In this document: positions 55,551 through 64,000 of the stretch, one piece after another
Position numbering within the stretch: position 1 is the first letter of the stretch
Layout of the letters: every line of letters begins with the position of its first letter
Assembly: GCF_002954585.1 (NCBI RefSeq)
Contig: NZ_MSCI01000001.1
Span: 682,001 to 746,000 of the forward strand
Direction of reading: 5' to 3'
DNA: 64,000 nt
From: Vibrio chagasii
GTDB taxonomy: Bacteria; Pseudomonadota; Gammaproteobacteria; Enterobacterales; Vibrionaceae
Notes under the pieces: generated by a model
The model's database searches: none
Seen by the model: the letters and a program-made list of their open reading frames with translations, nothing else
Told to the model about the DNA's origin: nothing
Translations under genes and position numbers: made by a program

Positions 55551-56072
55551 GGGTATTTTAGGGGAAACAAAATGTGCGGCAAATGTACCAGACGATAGAC
55601 GTAATGACGAGGTTTTTGCGTAATTTATCAACTGGGTTGGTCGCTTTTTCTCCAAACACTGAAAAGTACGAATGAATCTACTTATTTAGAATTAAGCCTA
55701 TGAATAATAAGAATTGTTCACAAGTTAAATCTATGCATCCATATTGTTACAAACAGACCGTTAAGTCTGCTCAAAAACCCCGCGTGTGTTAACGAGGTTA
55801 CTCATAAAATTCAGGTTAAATACTGAACAAAGAGCAAACGACGCGGCGGTTTATAAACCAAGATTAAAATTCATCCAAAACTAGCGTTAGTCATGACATT
55901 TAAGAACAGAGCGCTTAATGAGAGCTTAGTCACACTTTATGCAACCACGAAACACCAAACGTGATTGAAAAACTAGCGGAGTGGTGGTTATGCGAGCACT
56001 TGGAATAAAAATGGAAGAAAAAGGTTTCGTTTTCAGTTAGATGTGGCATTATCAAACTCGTTAAGACGATGT
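55551..56072. other. region upstream of the tRNA genes, no gene seen
   Basis: About 420-520 bases with no convincing ORF. A small repeat AGAC/GTCT near 55755 and AACCCCG/ACGAGGTT near 55785 are seen. The tRNA promoter should lie here; I could not fix it. Confidence 0.35.
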
Positions 56073-56147
<75 letters not shown>

Positions 56148-56186
56148 AGTCTTCTTTATGCCTCAGTCTTACCCTTAAGACAGTGT

Positions 56187-56261
<75 letters not shown>

Positions 56262-56479
56262 ACTCAAGTTTATCGTTTACTCCCTCAGATCAAACTCAAT
56301 CTTCAAAGATAATTGTAATACTTTGACTTAACCCTCTAACTGCTTAAATCACCTTTAGTTTCCCTTTTACGACTCTTATTGTTTCTCGGAATTGTTCTAG
56401 TTTTATAATCTCGGTCAATGTTAAAATCCTTCATTATGTTAATGTGCGCTCAACTAGAAACAACCATAAAATAATAAAA

Positions 56480-56737
56480 ATGTTCAAAAGCAATGAGTTA
56501 ACTATCAATATTGAGACAATCAATATCGCCCTGTCCAAAGTCGAAAACGCGAACAAGATTCAACTTAATACGTTGAAGGGTTATGTGATCAGTGAGCCTG
56601 AGCAAGCTATTCTAGCGTTTCGTTCTTTGAGTGAAGTGGAGTCTATCGACGACAAACTTAAAAGAATCATGTCAGATCTCCCTCATCTAAGTGGCGAAGC
56701 GCAGCACCTATTGGAAACATCGATTCTTTTACAGTAA
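56480..56737 (+). CDS. hypothetical protein
   Basis: An 85-residue soluble, mostly helical protein (NIETINIALSKVENANKIQL ... LPHLSGEAQHLLETSILLQ) that I do not recognise. ATG at 56480 is chosen for its clean N-terminus, but no ribosome site is evident; the frame is open to 56444. It is bounded by tRNA genes and a copper operon. A hairpin follows it. Confidence 0.5.
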   Translation: MFKSNELTINIETINIALSKVENANKIQLNTLKGYVISEPEQAILAFRSLSEVESIDDKLKRIMSDLPHLSGEAQHLLETSILLQ

Positions 56738-56748
56738 TGAGAAAGGAA

Positions 56749-56790
56749 GATAAGTCTCAACTAACGCACAGGTATGAGTTAAGACTTATC
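56749..56790. terminator. terminator-like hairpin between convergent genes
   Basis: GATAAGTCT-C-AACT pairs with AGTT-A-AGACTTATC (one mismatch) across a 14-base loop, followed by TTTAATTT. Confidence 0.5.
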
Positions 56791-56846
56791 TTTAATTTCC
56801 TAGCCCGATTGAATTTTTAATCCAACCAAGAACTAATAATTAGCAT

Positions 56847-57419
56847 TTAAAGCGTTACACTTTTCACCATACCTGCTTCTGCGTGCCCTGGAATATTACA
56901 GGCAAATTCTACGTGATTGTCTCCATGGAAATGCCAAAGCATCTGCTTCGCTTTACCCGGTTTTACTGTCACTGTGCTTCCAGAGTCATGAGTATGATAA
57001 CCCATATTTTTCATCATTTCACGATGCTCTAGCTGCTCTGCGGCAGAACCAATCGAGAATTCGTGATCGATCTTGCCTGTGTTCATCACAACGAACTGCA
57101 CCACATCGTTCGGCTCAATTTCGATCTTGTTCTTAAAGGTGATTTTCATGTCATCACTCAGTAAAACATGAACCACTTTATCCGGTTTTGCACCCGTCGC
57201 AGGCATGCCTACTTCAGACATACCGTCCATGTTCATCATCATTGAATGATCCATCTTTCCACCTTTCATCATGCTGTGATTCATCTTTGAATGCTCCATT
57301 TCTCCGCTCTTCATCATCGAGTGATCCATACCTGAGTGGTCCATCTTCGAATGATCCATTGCAGCAAATGCTGTTGAAGCGGTGATTGTTAGGGCGATAG
57401 TAATTAGCGTCTTTTTCAT
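56847..57419 (-). CDS. His/Met-rich copper-binding cupredoxin
   Basis: A 190-residue exported copper protein. After the signal peptide (LITIALTITASTAFA) comes a repeat region built from MDHSKMDHSGMDHSMM-type units (about 20-75), then a cupredoxin domain (about 75-190) with ligands in DHEFSIGSA and ACNIPGHAEAGM (His, Cys, His, Met type-1 set). Such proteins bind or oxidise copper in the periplasm. It lies about 100 bases downstream of the cusA-type gene on the same strand and so belongs to the copper efflux operon. Confidence 0.86.
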   Translation of the reverse strand: MKKTLITIALTITASTAFAAMDHSKMDHSGMDHSMMKSGEMEHSKMNHSMMKGGKMDHSMMMNMDGMSEVGMPATGAKPDKVVHVLLSDDMKITFKNKIEIEPNDVVQFVVMNTGKIDHEFSIGSAAEQLEHREMMKNMGYHTHDSGSTVTVKPGKAKQMLWHFHGDNHVEFACNIPGHAEAGMVKSVTL

Positions 57420-57525
57420 GGTCTTTCCTTAAATTGATTCTGTTTATTTTGCTGGTTTCACATGTTCATCTGGTGTGCCCTTACCTACTCCTATCTCGCA
57501 AATAAGGGCTTTTATAATCAGTACG

Positions 57526-60500
57526 TTACTTACTTCTCTCGCTTTGGCTCTGAGTGACCTCGCGCTGCTTCCATAGCTTAAAGATCGCAGGAAGCACCAA
57601 TAGAGTGAGCAGTAGCGCAGACGCCATTCCTCCAATCATTGGCGCGGCGATTCGCTGCATTACTTCTGAGCCTGTACCTTCTCCGTACATGATTGGGATT
57701 AATCCAATGATTACGGTAAGCACTGTCATCATGACTGGACGCACACGAAGCCCTGCCCCTTCACGAATGGCATCAGTGAGATCAGTTTGTTGGAGGGTTT
57801 TCTGGTTCTGTTCAGCATCGAGCTTTTTGAAATGCCACGCTTGGTTGAGGTACACCAACATGATTACCCCAATCTCTACCGCAACGCCCGCTAGCGCGAT
57901 GAAGCCAACACCAACCGCAATGGAGAAGTTGTAATTTAGGTAATGCATCAACCACAAACCACCAACCATGGCTAACGGCAATGTCAGCATGATCACCATC
58001 ACTTCACCGACACGGCGGAAGCTCAAGTACAGCAACAACATAATGATGGCGATGGTAATAGGCATTACCACACTTAGGCGAACTTTGGCACGTTCCATGT
58101 ATTCGTATTGACCTGACCATGCGAGTGAGTAACCCGTAGGCAATACAATTTGCTCGGCAACCACTTGCTGCGCTTCTGCCACGTAAGAACCAAGGTCACG
58201 ACCGTCAATATCCACGAATACCCAACCATTAGGGCGTGCATTCTCGGTTTTGATCATTGGTGGGCCATCTTCATAGCGGATATCCGCGACATCAGAAAGC
58301 GCAATACGGGCACCGTTAGGCGTAGCGAGTGGCAAGTTCTGCAGCTTAACGACAGAATCACGGTAATCTTGCGGGTAGCGGACGTTGATAGGGTAACGTT
58401 CAAGCCCTTCAACGGTTTCACCGACATTCATTCCGCCCACGGCCGTGGAGATCACCTGCTGCACTTCTTTAATACTTAATCCGTAACGAGCGGCAGAGCG
58501 GCGCTTGATGTCTATCGTGACGTAACGACCACCAGCCACACGTTCGGCATACACAGAAGCGGTACCACTCACACCATTTAAGATAGGTTCCAGTTGAGAT
58601 CCAATATCCTCAATAACGCTCAAGTCAGGTCCTGCTATCTTGATTCCGATTGGCGTTTTAATACCGGTCGCTAACATGTCGATACGTGTCTTGATTGGCA
58701 TTACCCACGCGTTGGTTAAACCCGGGAACTGAATCAGATTATCGAACTCTTTACGCAGTGACTCTGTAGTGACACCGTCACGCCATTCGTCGAGGGGTTT
58801 CAGCTGAATAACCGTTTCAATCATGGTCAGTGGCGCGGGATCGGTTGCTGTCTCAGCTCTACCGATTTTGCCCCATGTAGTTTCAACTTCTGGGATGGTT
58901 TTGATTAACTTGTTGGTTTGCTGAAGCAGTTCACGCGCCTTACCTATCGAAATGCCCGGATAAGTCGTCGGCATGTACATCAAGTCACCTTCATCCAAGG
59001 GAGGGATGAACTCACTGCCAAGTTTGCTGGTTGGGTAATACGCTGAAGCCATCAAACCCAGTGCAATCACAATCATCACTTTTGGATACTTGAGGCTTAA
59101 GTTGAGCAATGGTTTATACATTGCAACTAAGCTGCGGTTCACCGGGTTCTTGTGTTCAGGTAACACCTTTCCACGAATGAAGTAACCCATTAGCACTGGC
59201 ACAAGCGTGATAGCCAGACCGGCGGCAGCCGCCATTGCATAGGTTTTAGTGAACGCAAGTGGCGAGAACATCTTGCCTTCTTGGCCCTCTAGCGCGAACA
59301 CTGGAACAAAGCTCAAAGTAATAATGATCAGTGAGAAGAACAGTGGCGCACCCACCTCTTCTGCCGATTTACCAATGACTTGCCAACGGTTTTTATCGGT
59401 CAGAGGCGTTCGCTCGATGTGCTTGTGGACATTCTCTATCATTACGATCGCACCATCGACCATCGCACCTATCGCAATAGCGATACCGCCAAGGGACATG
59501 ATGTTGGCGTTAATACCCTGCCAATGCATAACAATGAACGCACCTAAGATACCGACAGGCAAGCTAAGCGCGATCACCAATGATGAGCGGATGTGGAACA
59601 AGAACAGCGCACATACAATCGCGACTACTATGAACTCTTCTGCCAGCTTCTTCCATAAGTTCTCAACCGCAGAATCGATCAAGGTTGAACGGTCATAGGT
59701 CGCTACAATTTCGATCCCATCAGGTAAACCAGCTTGTAGCTCTGCAAGTTTACTCTTAACAGAATCAATCACTTCACTGGCATTTTCACCAAAGCGCATC
59801 ACGATAACGCCACCAACCGCTTCACCTTCACCATTCAGCTCTGATATACCACGACGCATCTGTGGTCCAAGGTTGATGTCAGCAATATCACCCAATAACA
59901 GTGGTGTGCCTTTGTCGGTTACTTTTAATGGCAGTGATTGAATATCCTCAATGCTCGTCAGGTAACCTGTTGTGCGAACCATGTGCTCCGCTTCAGCAAT
60001 CTCAACCACTGAGGCACCTGTTTCTTGGTTACCATCTTGGATTGCCTTGTTCACTTGCTGAAGCGTCAGGTCATAAGCACGTAATTTGGCAGGATCAATC
60101 TGTACTTGATACTGCTTCACCATACCACCTACCGTCGCGACTTCAGACACACCTTCAACGGTTTGCAGTTCATACTTCAAAAACCAGTCTTGCAGGCTAC
60201 GAAGTTCGGCTAAGTCGTGCTTACCGGTTTTGTCTTGTAGAACATAGCTATAAACCCAGCCCACACCGGTTGCATCCGGCCCGAGCGTTGGCTTCGCACT
60301 TGGTGGTAAATTAGGTGCAACTTGGCTCAAGTACTCCAACACACGAGACCGCGCCCAATACATATCGGTATCGTCATTGAAGATGATATAGACGTAGGAA
60401 TCACCAAAGAACGAGTAACCACGAACCGTTTCGGCTCCAGGCACAGCCAACATTGCGGTAGTGAATGGATACGTTACTTGGTCCTCAACGACCTGTGGCG

Positions 60501-60669
60501 CTTGACCCGGATAACTGGTTTTAATGATCACCTGAACATCAGAGAGATCGGGAATAGCATCAACAGGCGTGTTTTTAACGCTGTATAACCCACCGAAAAC
60601 GATGGCAACAGTGGCGACCAAAACCAAGAATCGGTTACTGATGGACCAACGAATGATTGCATTGATCAT
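57526..60669 (-). CDS. cusA: CusA-type copper/silver RND efflux pump
   Basis: A 1047-residue inner-membrane RND pump of the heavy-metal-efflux group, with 12 membrane helices and two large periplasmic loops. AIGAMVDGAIVMIENVHKHIE in TM4 has the Asp/Glu proton relay and follows the CusA (monovalent Cu/Ag) pattern rather than the DFGLIVDG of CzcA. Other blocks are SYPGQAPQVVEDQVTYP and TYPGISIGKARELLQQTN. It takes Cu+ or Ag+ to the outer-membrane channel. Its ATG overlaps the cusB stop by four bases. Functional partners are at 60666 and 62404. Confidence 0.92.
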   Translation of the reverse strand: MINAIIRWSISNRFLVLVATVAIVFGGLYSVKNTPVDAIPDLSDVQVIIKTSYPGQAPQVVEDQVTYPFTTAMLAVPGAETVRGYSFFGDSYVYIIFNDDTDMYWARSRVLEYLSQVAPNLPPSAKPTLGPDATGVGWVYSYVLQDKTGKHDLAELRSLQDWFLKYELQTVEGVSEVATVGGMVKQYQVQIDPAKLRAYDLTLQQVNKAIQDGNQETGASVVEIAEAEHMVRTTGYLTSIEDIQSLPLKVTDKGTPLLLGDIADINLGPQMRRGISELNGEGEAVGGVIVMRFGENASEVIDSVKSKLAELQAGLPDGIEIVATYDRSTLIDSAVENLWKKLAEEFIVVAIVCALFLFHIRSSLVIALSLPVGILGAFIVMHWQGINANIMSLGGIAIAIGAMVDGAIVMIENVHKHIERTPLTDKNRWQVIGKSAEEVGAPLFFSLIIITLSFVPVFALEGQEGKMFSPLAFTKTYAMAAAAGLAITLVPVLMGYFIRGKVLPEHKNPVNRSLVAMYKPLLNLSLKYPKVMIVIALGLMASAYYPTSKLGSEFIPPLDEGDLMYMPTTYPGISIGKARELLQQTNKLIKTIPEVETTWGKIGRAETATDPAPLTMIETVIQLKPLDEWRDGVTTESLRKEFDNLIQFPGLTNAWVMPIKTRIDMLATGIKTPIGIKIAGPDLSVIEDIGSQLEPILNGVSGTASVYAERVAGGRYVTIDIKRRSAARYGLSIKEVQQVISTAVGGMNVGETVEGLERYPINVRYPQDYRDSVVKLQNLPLATPNGARIALSDVADIRYEDGPPMIKTENARPNGWVFVDIDGRDLGSYVAEAQQVVAEQIVLPTGYSLAWSGQYEYMERAKVRLSVVMPITIAIIMLLLYLSFRRVGEVMVIMLTLPLAMVGGLWLMHYLNYNFSIAVGVGFIALAGVAVEIGVIMLVYLNQAWHFKKLDAEQNQKTLQQTDLTDAIREGAGLRVRPVMMTVLTVIIGLIPIMYGEGTGSEVMQRIAAPMIGGMASALLLTLLVLPAIFKLWKQREVTQSQSERSK

Positions 60670-62393
60670 AGTTTGCCCTCACCCGCTTCTAAAGATTTGA
60701 GCACATACTCTGAACCTTCCTTTGCCACTAGAAACCGAATGGTTTGACCCTCAGCAAACTCAGATAAATCAATGTCTTCACTGGCTTGGAAGTTCATTTC
60801 ACCCGCTTTCCAATCCCACTCAGGTACAGGCTTATGATTCACTGTGATCATTCCGAAATCAGGCATTAGCATGGTGATGTTGCCCTTCAACCATACTTCA
60901 CCTGGCATTTGATGTTCATTAACCTTGTAATCAACCACTTCGTATTGGCCTGACTCCGTTTTCATCATCTCAAAATCAACTACTTGTCCGCGTTTGAGTT
61001 GGCTAATGTCCAAGCCTTCTGCGAAGGTAAAGTTCATGACCATGCCCGGCCAATCCCACTCAGGAACAGGTTGGTGATTGATGGTTGCCATGCGACTACC
61101 TTGCATGACATCTGCAATTTCACCTGTTGCCCAGGCTGTGTCTTCTTGTTCTTCTACGCCATTGATTCGCGACAAATCCGCTGACTGGCTAGATTCAGAA
61201 TCCAGCATGAAGTGCGCTGAAGTGACAATCCATTCGTCTTGCGTGAGCCCTTGCAACACCTCGATCTTGCCACCCGCTTCACGCCCTACTTCAATGCGTG
61301 CCGAACGGTATTTACCTTCGCCTTCAGACAACACAACACGAGTCATGCCACCAGAATGGATAACCGAAGATCTTGGGATGGTAAGAACTTGGTCGTCACT
61401 GATGGGTTTCAGTGCAATATTGGCGAACATGTTAGGTTTGAGCTCGTCATTTGGGTTCGAGAACTTTAAACGGACACGCAAGGTTCGTGTTTTAGGGTCA
61501 AGGATCGGGTACACATAGTCGACAGTTCCCTGCCATTCTTTACCGGGAATCGCATCGAGTGTCATCTCGGCATTACTGCCTGTCGATATCCAATGCGCTT
61601 GACGTTCAAACACTTCGGCATCGACCCACACTTCGCCTAGTGGCCCCGCACTGATTACCGCTTGTGCAGGAGAAAGATAACCACCTTCACGAATGTTGAG
61701 ACTAGCAATAACACCATCAGCAGGCGCTTTGATTTCAATGGTTTGTGAAGCCTTGCCTTGGCGAGTGATAGATCGAATCTGGGCTTTATCAACGCCTAAG
61801 GTAATCAAGCGTTCAGTCGATCCTTTAATCAGTCCTTTGCGACCGGTTTTGTAGGCACTCAGCAACTCTTCTTGCGCCTTAACAAGTTCAGGGGAATAAA
61901 GCGTGAACAGTACATCGCCTTTGTTGACCTTCTCACCAACCGCATTGATATACAGCTTTTCAACCCAACCTGCAGCGCGAACGTTGGTTTGCCATAATGC
62001 ACTCTCGTCGAATGCCACATAACCTACGGTTTCAATGCGTGGCGACAAAGCTTCCAACTCAACCTTTGCTGTTTTTACGCCGAGGTTGTTCTCTACTGAC
62101 GGGTCAATAAATACAGTGCCAGCTTTGTCTGAACCACCACTTAAGTCATCGGCGTATACAGGAATCAAATCCATGCCCATCGGAGATTTACCTGGCTTGT
62201 CACGCTGATAATTTGGATCCATCGGTGCAACCCAATACAAGGGGTCATCGCTCGCCTGTGAGGACGAATTTCCCTCAATCGCCCCCGCTATTGCTGACAT
62301 ATCGTGTGTCTGGTTAATTAGAAAATGATTCACACCAAAGCCTAATGCGCCACCGACCAACAATGCGATTGTTGCTACTTTTACTGATTTCAT
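60666..62393 (-). CDS. cusB: CusB-type periplasmic adaptor with two C-terminal CusF domains
   Basis: A 575-residue membrane-fusion protein. Order: signal/anchor; heavy-metal-binding domain (YWVAPMDPNYQRDKPGKSPM ..., about 53-80); RND adaptor core (about 110-410, with GWVEKLYINAVGEKVNKGD); then two CusF-like beta barrels (about 420-495 and 505-575). Domain 1 has all CusF ligands at the right spacing (His, Trp+8, Met+11, Met+13 in NHQPVPEWDWPGMVM). Domain 2 keeps His, Trp and the last Met but has Gly in place of the first Met. In E. coli CusF is a separate chaperone. It should pass Cu+/Ag+ to CusA. Confidence 0.88.
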   Translation of the reverse strand: MKSVKVATIALLVGGALGFGVNHFLINQTHDMSAIAGAIEGNSSSQASDDPLYWVAPMDPNYQRDKPGKSPMGMDLIPVYADDLSGGSDKAGTVFIDPSVENNLGVKTAKVELEALSPRIETVGYVAFDESALWQTNVRAAGWVEKLYINAVGEKVNKGDVLFTLYSPELVKAQEELLSAYKTGRKGLIKGSTERLITLGVDKAQIRSITRQGKASQTIEIKAPADGVIASLNIREGGYLSPAQAVISAGPLGEVWVDAEVFERQAHWISTGSNAEMTLDAIPGKEWQGTVDYVYPILDPKTRTLRVRLKFSNPNDELKPNMFANIALKPISDDQVLTIPRSSVIHSGGMTRVVLSEGEGKYRSARIEVGREAGGKIEVLQGLTQDEWIVTSAHFMLDSESSQSADLSRINGVEEQEDTAWATGEIADVMQGSRMATINHQPVPEWDWPGMVMNFTFAEGLDISQLKRGQVVDFEMMKTESGQYEVVDYKVNEHQMPGEVWLKGNITMLMPDFGMITVNHKPVPEWDWKAGEMNFQASEDIDLSEFAEGQTIRFLVAKEGSEYVLKSLEAGEGKL

Positions 62394-62403
62394 TATTCGT
62401 TCC

Positions 62404-63837
62404 TTATTGATGGTTTGTCGCAGTTAGTTGCGGTTGCTCAACCTGATAATCAAAGCCACTCAAGAGTGACGCGAGCTTGCTATTCACGATATTGAGATCA
62501 GTAATCAAACGCTGTTGCTCTAGCTTCAAAGCAAGCTCATCTGCTGTTGCTGAAATCACATCATTAAACTGTGCCGTGTTGTTTTGATAACCTCTTTCAA
62601 CCGCACGGATTCGCGCCGATGCCTGAGGTAATAAGGAACTTTGGTAACGCTCTAAGCGCTGGGTGAGATTCGCCTTATCTACCAATAATGCATTCACTTG
62701 AGCATTCATTTGAGCAAGTAAGGTGTCTTTTTGAGATTTAGCAGCGCCAACTTGGTGTTGAGCCGCAGACAAGGTTTTGTCTTGTCGATTACCTGTAAAT
62801 AAAGGGATGTCGACCGTTAGATAAGCACTGACAAGATCAGAAGCAGGTTCACCTGCCATGTTGTTCGCTTGTCGGTGGGCATACATGACTTCTACACCAA
62901 ACTGAGGTGTGTACGCTTGTTCTGCCAATTCAACTTGTGTCTGATTAGACGAGATAGTCGCGTCCGTGATTTTAACGAGCGGATGCTCCATCAACAGTTG
63001 ATAGTGTTTAGTTGAATCGAGGTTGGTTGCTAGTTTATTTTCCAACACCGACCGATCAATTTGGTTCGTTGCTTTGAGTGTGCCCTGAGAATCAAGAGTC
63101 TGAGAGCTAATCGCTTGAGTCCCTAGCCAATCGGAACCCAACCATTCAGAAAGCTGAGAGATTAAACGACGCTGAACTTGCTGGTTTGCCTGCAGTTTCT
63201 CATCAAGTTTGCTGACTTGAAGCTGAGCATTAAGCAGATCTTGCGCTTCGCTTTTGCCAATCGAGTAATTGGTTTGCACGTAGTTCTCTAGTTCAACCAA
63301 AAGACGTCGGTTTTCACGCATCACACCTTCTGCGACTTGCTGGTAACCCAACTCAAGCCATAGCTGCGTCATGCTGTTAGCAACAGTCAATTCACGAGCC
63401 TCAACTTGAAGAGCGAGGCCATCAGCTTGCTGACTTGCCTTTTTCTGCTGAAGATCAAGCGTATTGCCACGCTCGAATTGCTGCATCAGACCGACCGAAA
63501 TATTGGTCATCGGGTCTTCGTCGAATTGAAAACTATCGACTGGCAAGCCACCGAATCCGACTTTAAGCTTCGGGTCCATCAGGGTTGCACTCGCCACACC
63601 GGTGTCCCTCATCGCTTGCGACTGAGCAAAGTACTGTTTGCGATTGCTGTCTTGGCTCAATGCTATTTCAATCAATGTATTGAGTTGCTGAGACGAGCTT
63701 TCTTTATCAACTTGTGTAGAAACAGGAGCCGCAGCCAAAGCACTGCCTGAAATAAAAGCAGAGCTTGAAATAAAAGCAGCAGCAACCACGACACTCGCGT
63801 TTATTTCAAACACGGAGTTTGTTGGTTTTATATTCAC
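62404..63837 (-). CDS. TolC-family outer-membrane channel (CusC-like)
   Basis: A 477-residue outer-membrane efflux protein with a signal peptide (VVVAAAFISSSAFISGSALA) and two OEP repeats of long coiled-coil helices (Gln/Leu-rich, e.g. DLLNAQLQVSKLDEKLQANQ and ALLVDKANLTQRLERYQSSL). No lipobox is visible, unlike E. coli CusC. It is the first gene of the operon and lies 10 bases before cusB. It forms the exit duct for the RND pump. Confidence 0.86.
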   Translation of the reverse strand: MNIKPTNSVFEINASVVVAAAFISSSAFISGSALAAAPVSTQVDKESSSQQLNTLIEIALSQDSNRKQYFAQSQAMRDTGVASATLMDPKLKVGFGGLPVDSFQFDEDPMTNISVGLMQQFERGNTLDLQQKKASQQADGLALQVEARELTVANSMTQLWLELGYQQVAEGVMRENRRLLVELENYVQTNYSIGKSEAQDLLNAQLQVSKLDEKLQANQQVQRRLISQLSEWLGSDWLGTQAISSQTLDSQGTLKATNQIDRSVLENKLATNLDSTKHYQLLMEHPLVKITDATISSNQTQVELAEQAYTPQFGVEVMYAHRQANNMAGEPASDLVSAYLTVDIPLFTGNRQDKTLSAAQHQVGAAKSQKDTLLAQMNAQVNALLVDKANLTQRLERYQSSLLPQASARIRAVERGYQNNTAQFNDVISATADELALKLEQQRLITDLNIVNSKLASLLSGFDYQVEQPQLTATNHQ

Positions 63838-63930
63838 AATGAATGTCCATATCTAGCGTTAAATAACGCATATAAAAGATTGGCGTATCAGGTTTCTGAG
63901 TCTGATATCGCTATGTTTTTAGATATAGAT

Positions 63931-64000
63931 TTATGCGGTGGGTGGGCGTAACAGAGATTGAGCACGTACGACTTTCTGCCCGATAATGACAGATTGAAAA
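63931..64000 (-). CDS. C-terminal end of an unidentified gene (partial)
   Basis: The minus strand at the right edge reads FQSVIIGQKVVRAQSLLRPP, then TA and a TAA stop at 63931, without an interrupting stop to the window end. The short tail ending in LLRPPTA looks like the end of a small protein encoded upstream of the copper operon, perhaps co-transcribed, but it is too short to identify. Confidence 0.45.
   Translation of the reverse strand, partial: FQSVIIGQKVVRAQSLLRPPTA

Noticed and set aside
57444..57525. Small ORF tail (ending GKGTPDEHVKPAK) between cusA and the cupredoxin gene
   Set aside because: It has no start codon with ribosome site after the cusA stop and mostly overlaps cusA in another frame.

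Overview
The window reads as chromosomal DNA of a marine gammaproteobacterium, most likely a Vibrio (possibly the Splendidus group; this is inferred from gene content and protein style, not from a marker gene). Evidence is moderate GC, a large secreted GH18 chitinase, a BCCT osmolyte carrier, an hmp/norR nitric-oxide module, ClcA, PhoX, a yqhC/yqhD pair and a copper efflux operon. I see no transposase, phage gene, CRISPR array or integron attC site.

Layout. 1-6.2 kb: yggL-like gene, Tat-exported PhoX-type phosphatase, LysE-type exporter, DEAD-box helicase, CobW-type metallochaperone GTPase. 6.8-9.4 kb: ClcA and a TehA-type transporter. 9.5-12.7 kb: divergent hmp/norR, whose 370-bp intergenic region carries a perfect FNR box, a sigma-54 promoter and NorR-type sites. 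12.8-22.8 kb: thiol and folding proteins, a TetR regulator with a reductase/GST pair sharing one 15-bp operator, an RluA-family synthase with a long N-terminal extension, a PBP5-type carboxypeptidase, a frameshifted DUF4136 lipoprotein and a small membrane protein. 23-28.3 kb: chitinase and BCCT transporter. 28.4-34.4 kb: an accessory stretch, nearly all on the minus strand, with RidA, a PhzF-like gene whose reading frame begins at ATC, four GNAT acetyltransferases, a DJ-1/PfpI protein and small hypothetical genes including a 55-residue membrane protein.

34.5-43.5 kb: a gene encoding three RidA domains in one chain, flanked by a degenerate AraC C-terminal fragment on one side and an intact yqhC-like AraC gene on the other; then yqhD, a polar amino-acid ABC transporter operon and an ADP-ribosylglycohydrolase-like gene. 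43.7-49.6 kb: a TonB-dependent receptor divergent from an AraC regulator across a Fur-like box, a LysR/LysE divergent pair and a VirK/YbjX gene. 49.6-55.6 kb: a DUF1800/DUF1501 pair, three more GNAT genes, a YjdM/PhnA zinc-ribbon protein and a ThrE-type exporter. 56-64 kb: two identical tRNA-Gly(TCC) genes, a small hypothetical gene, and a copper/silver resistance operon (TolC-like, CusB-like with two C-terminal CusF domains, CusA-like, His/Met-rich cupredoxin), plus the tail of another gene at the right edge.

The most unusual items are the single-chain triple RidA protein with its neighbouring AraC remnant, the CusB-CusF-CusF fusion, the compact hmp/norR control region, and the paired TAGAC-N5-GTCTA operators. 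All functional statements rest on reading the translated sequences; no database search was run.
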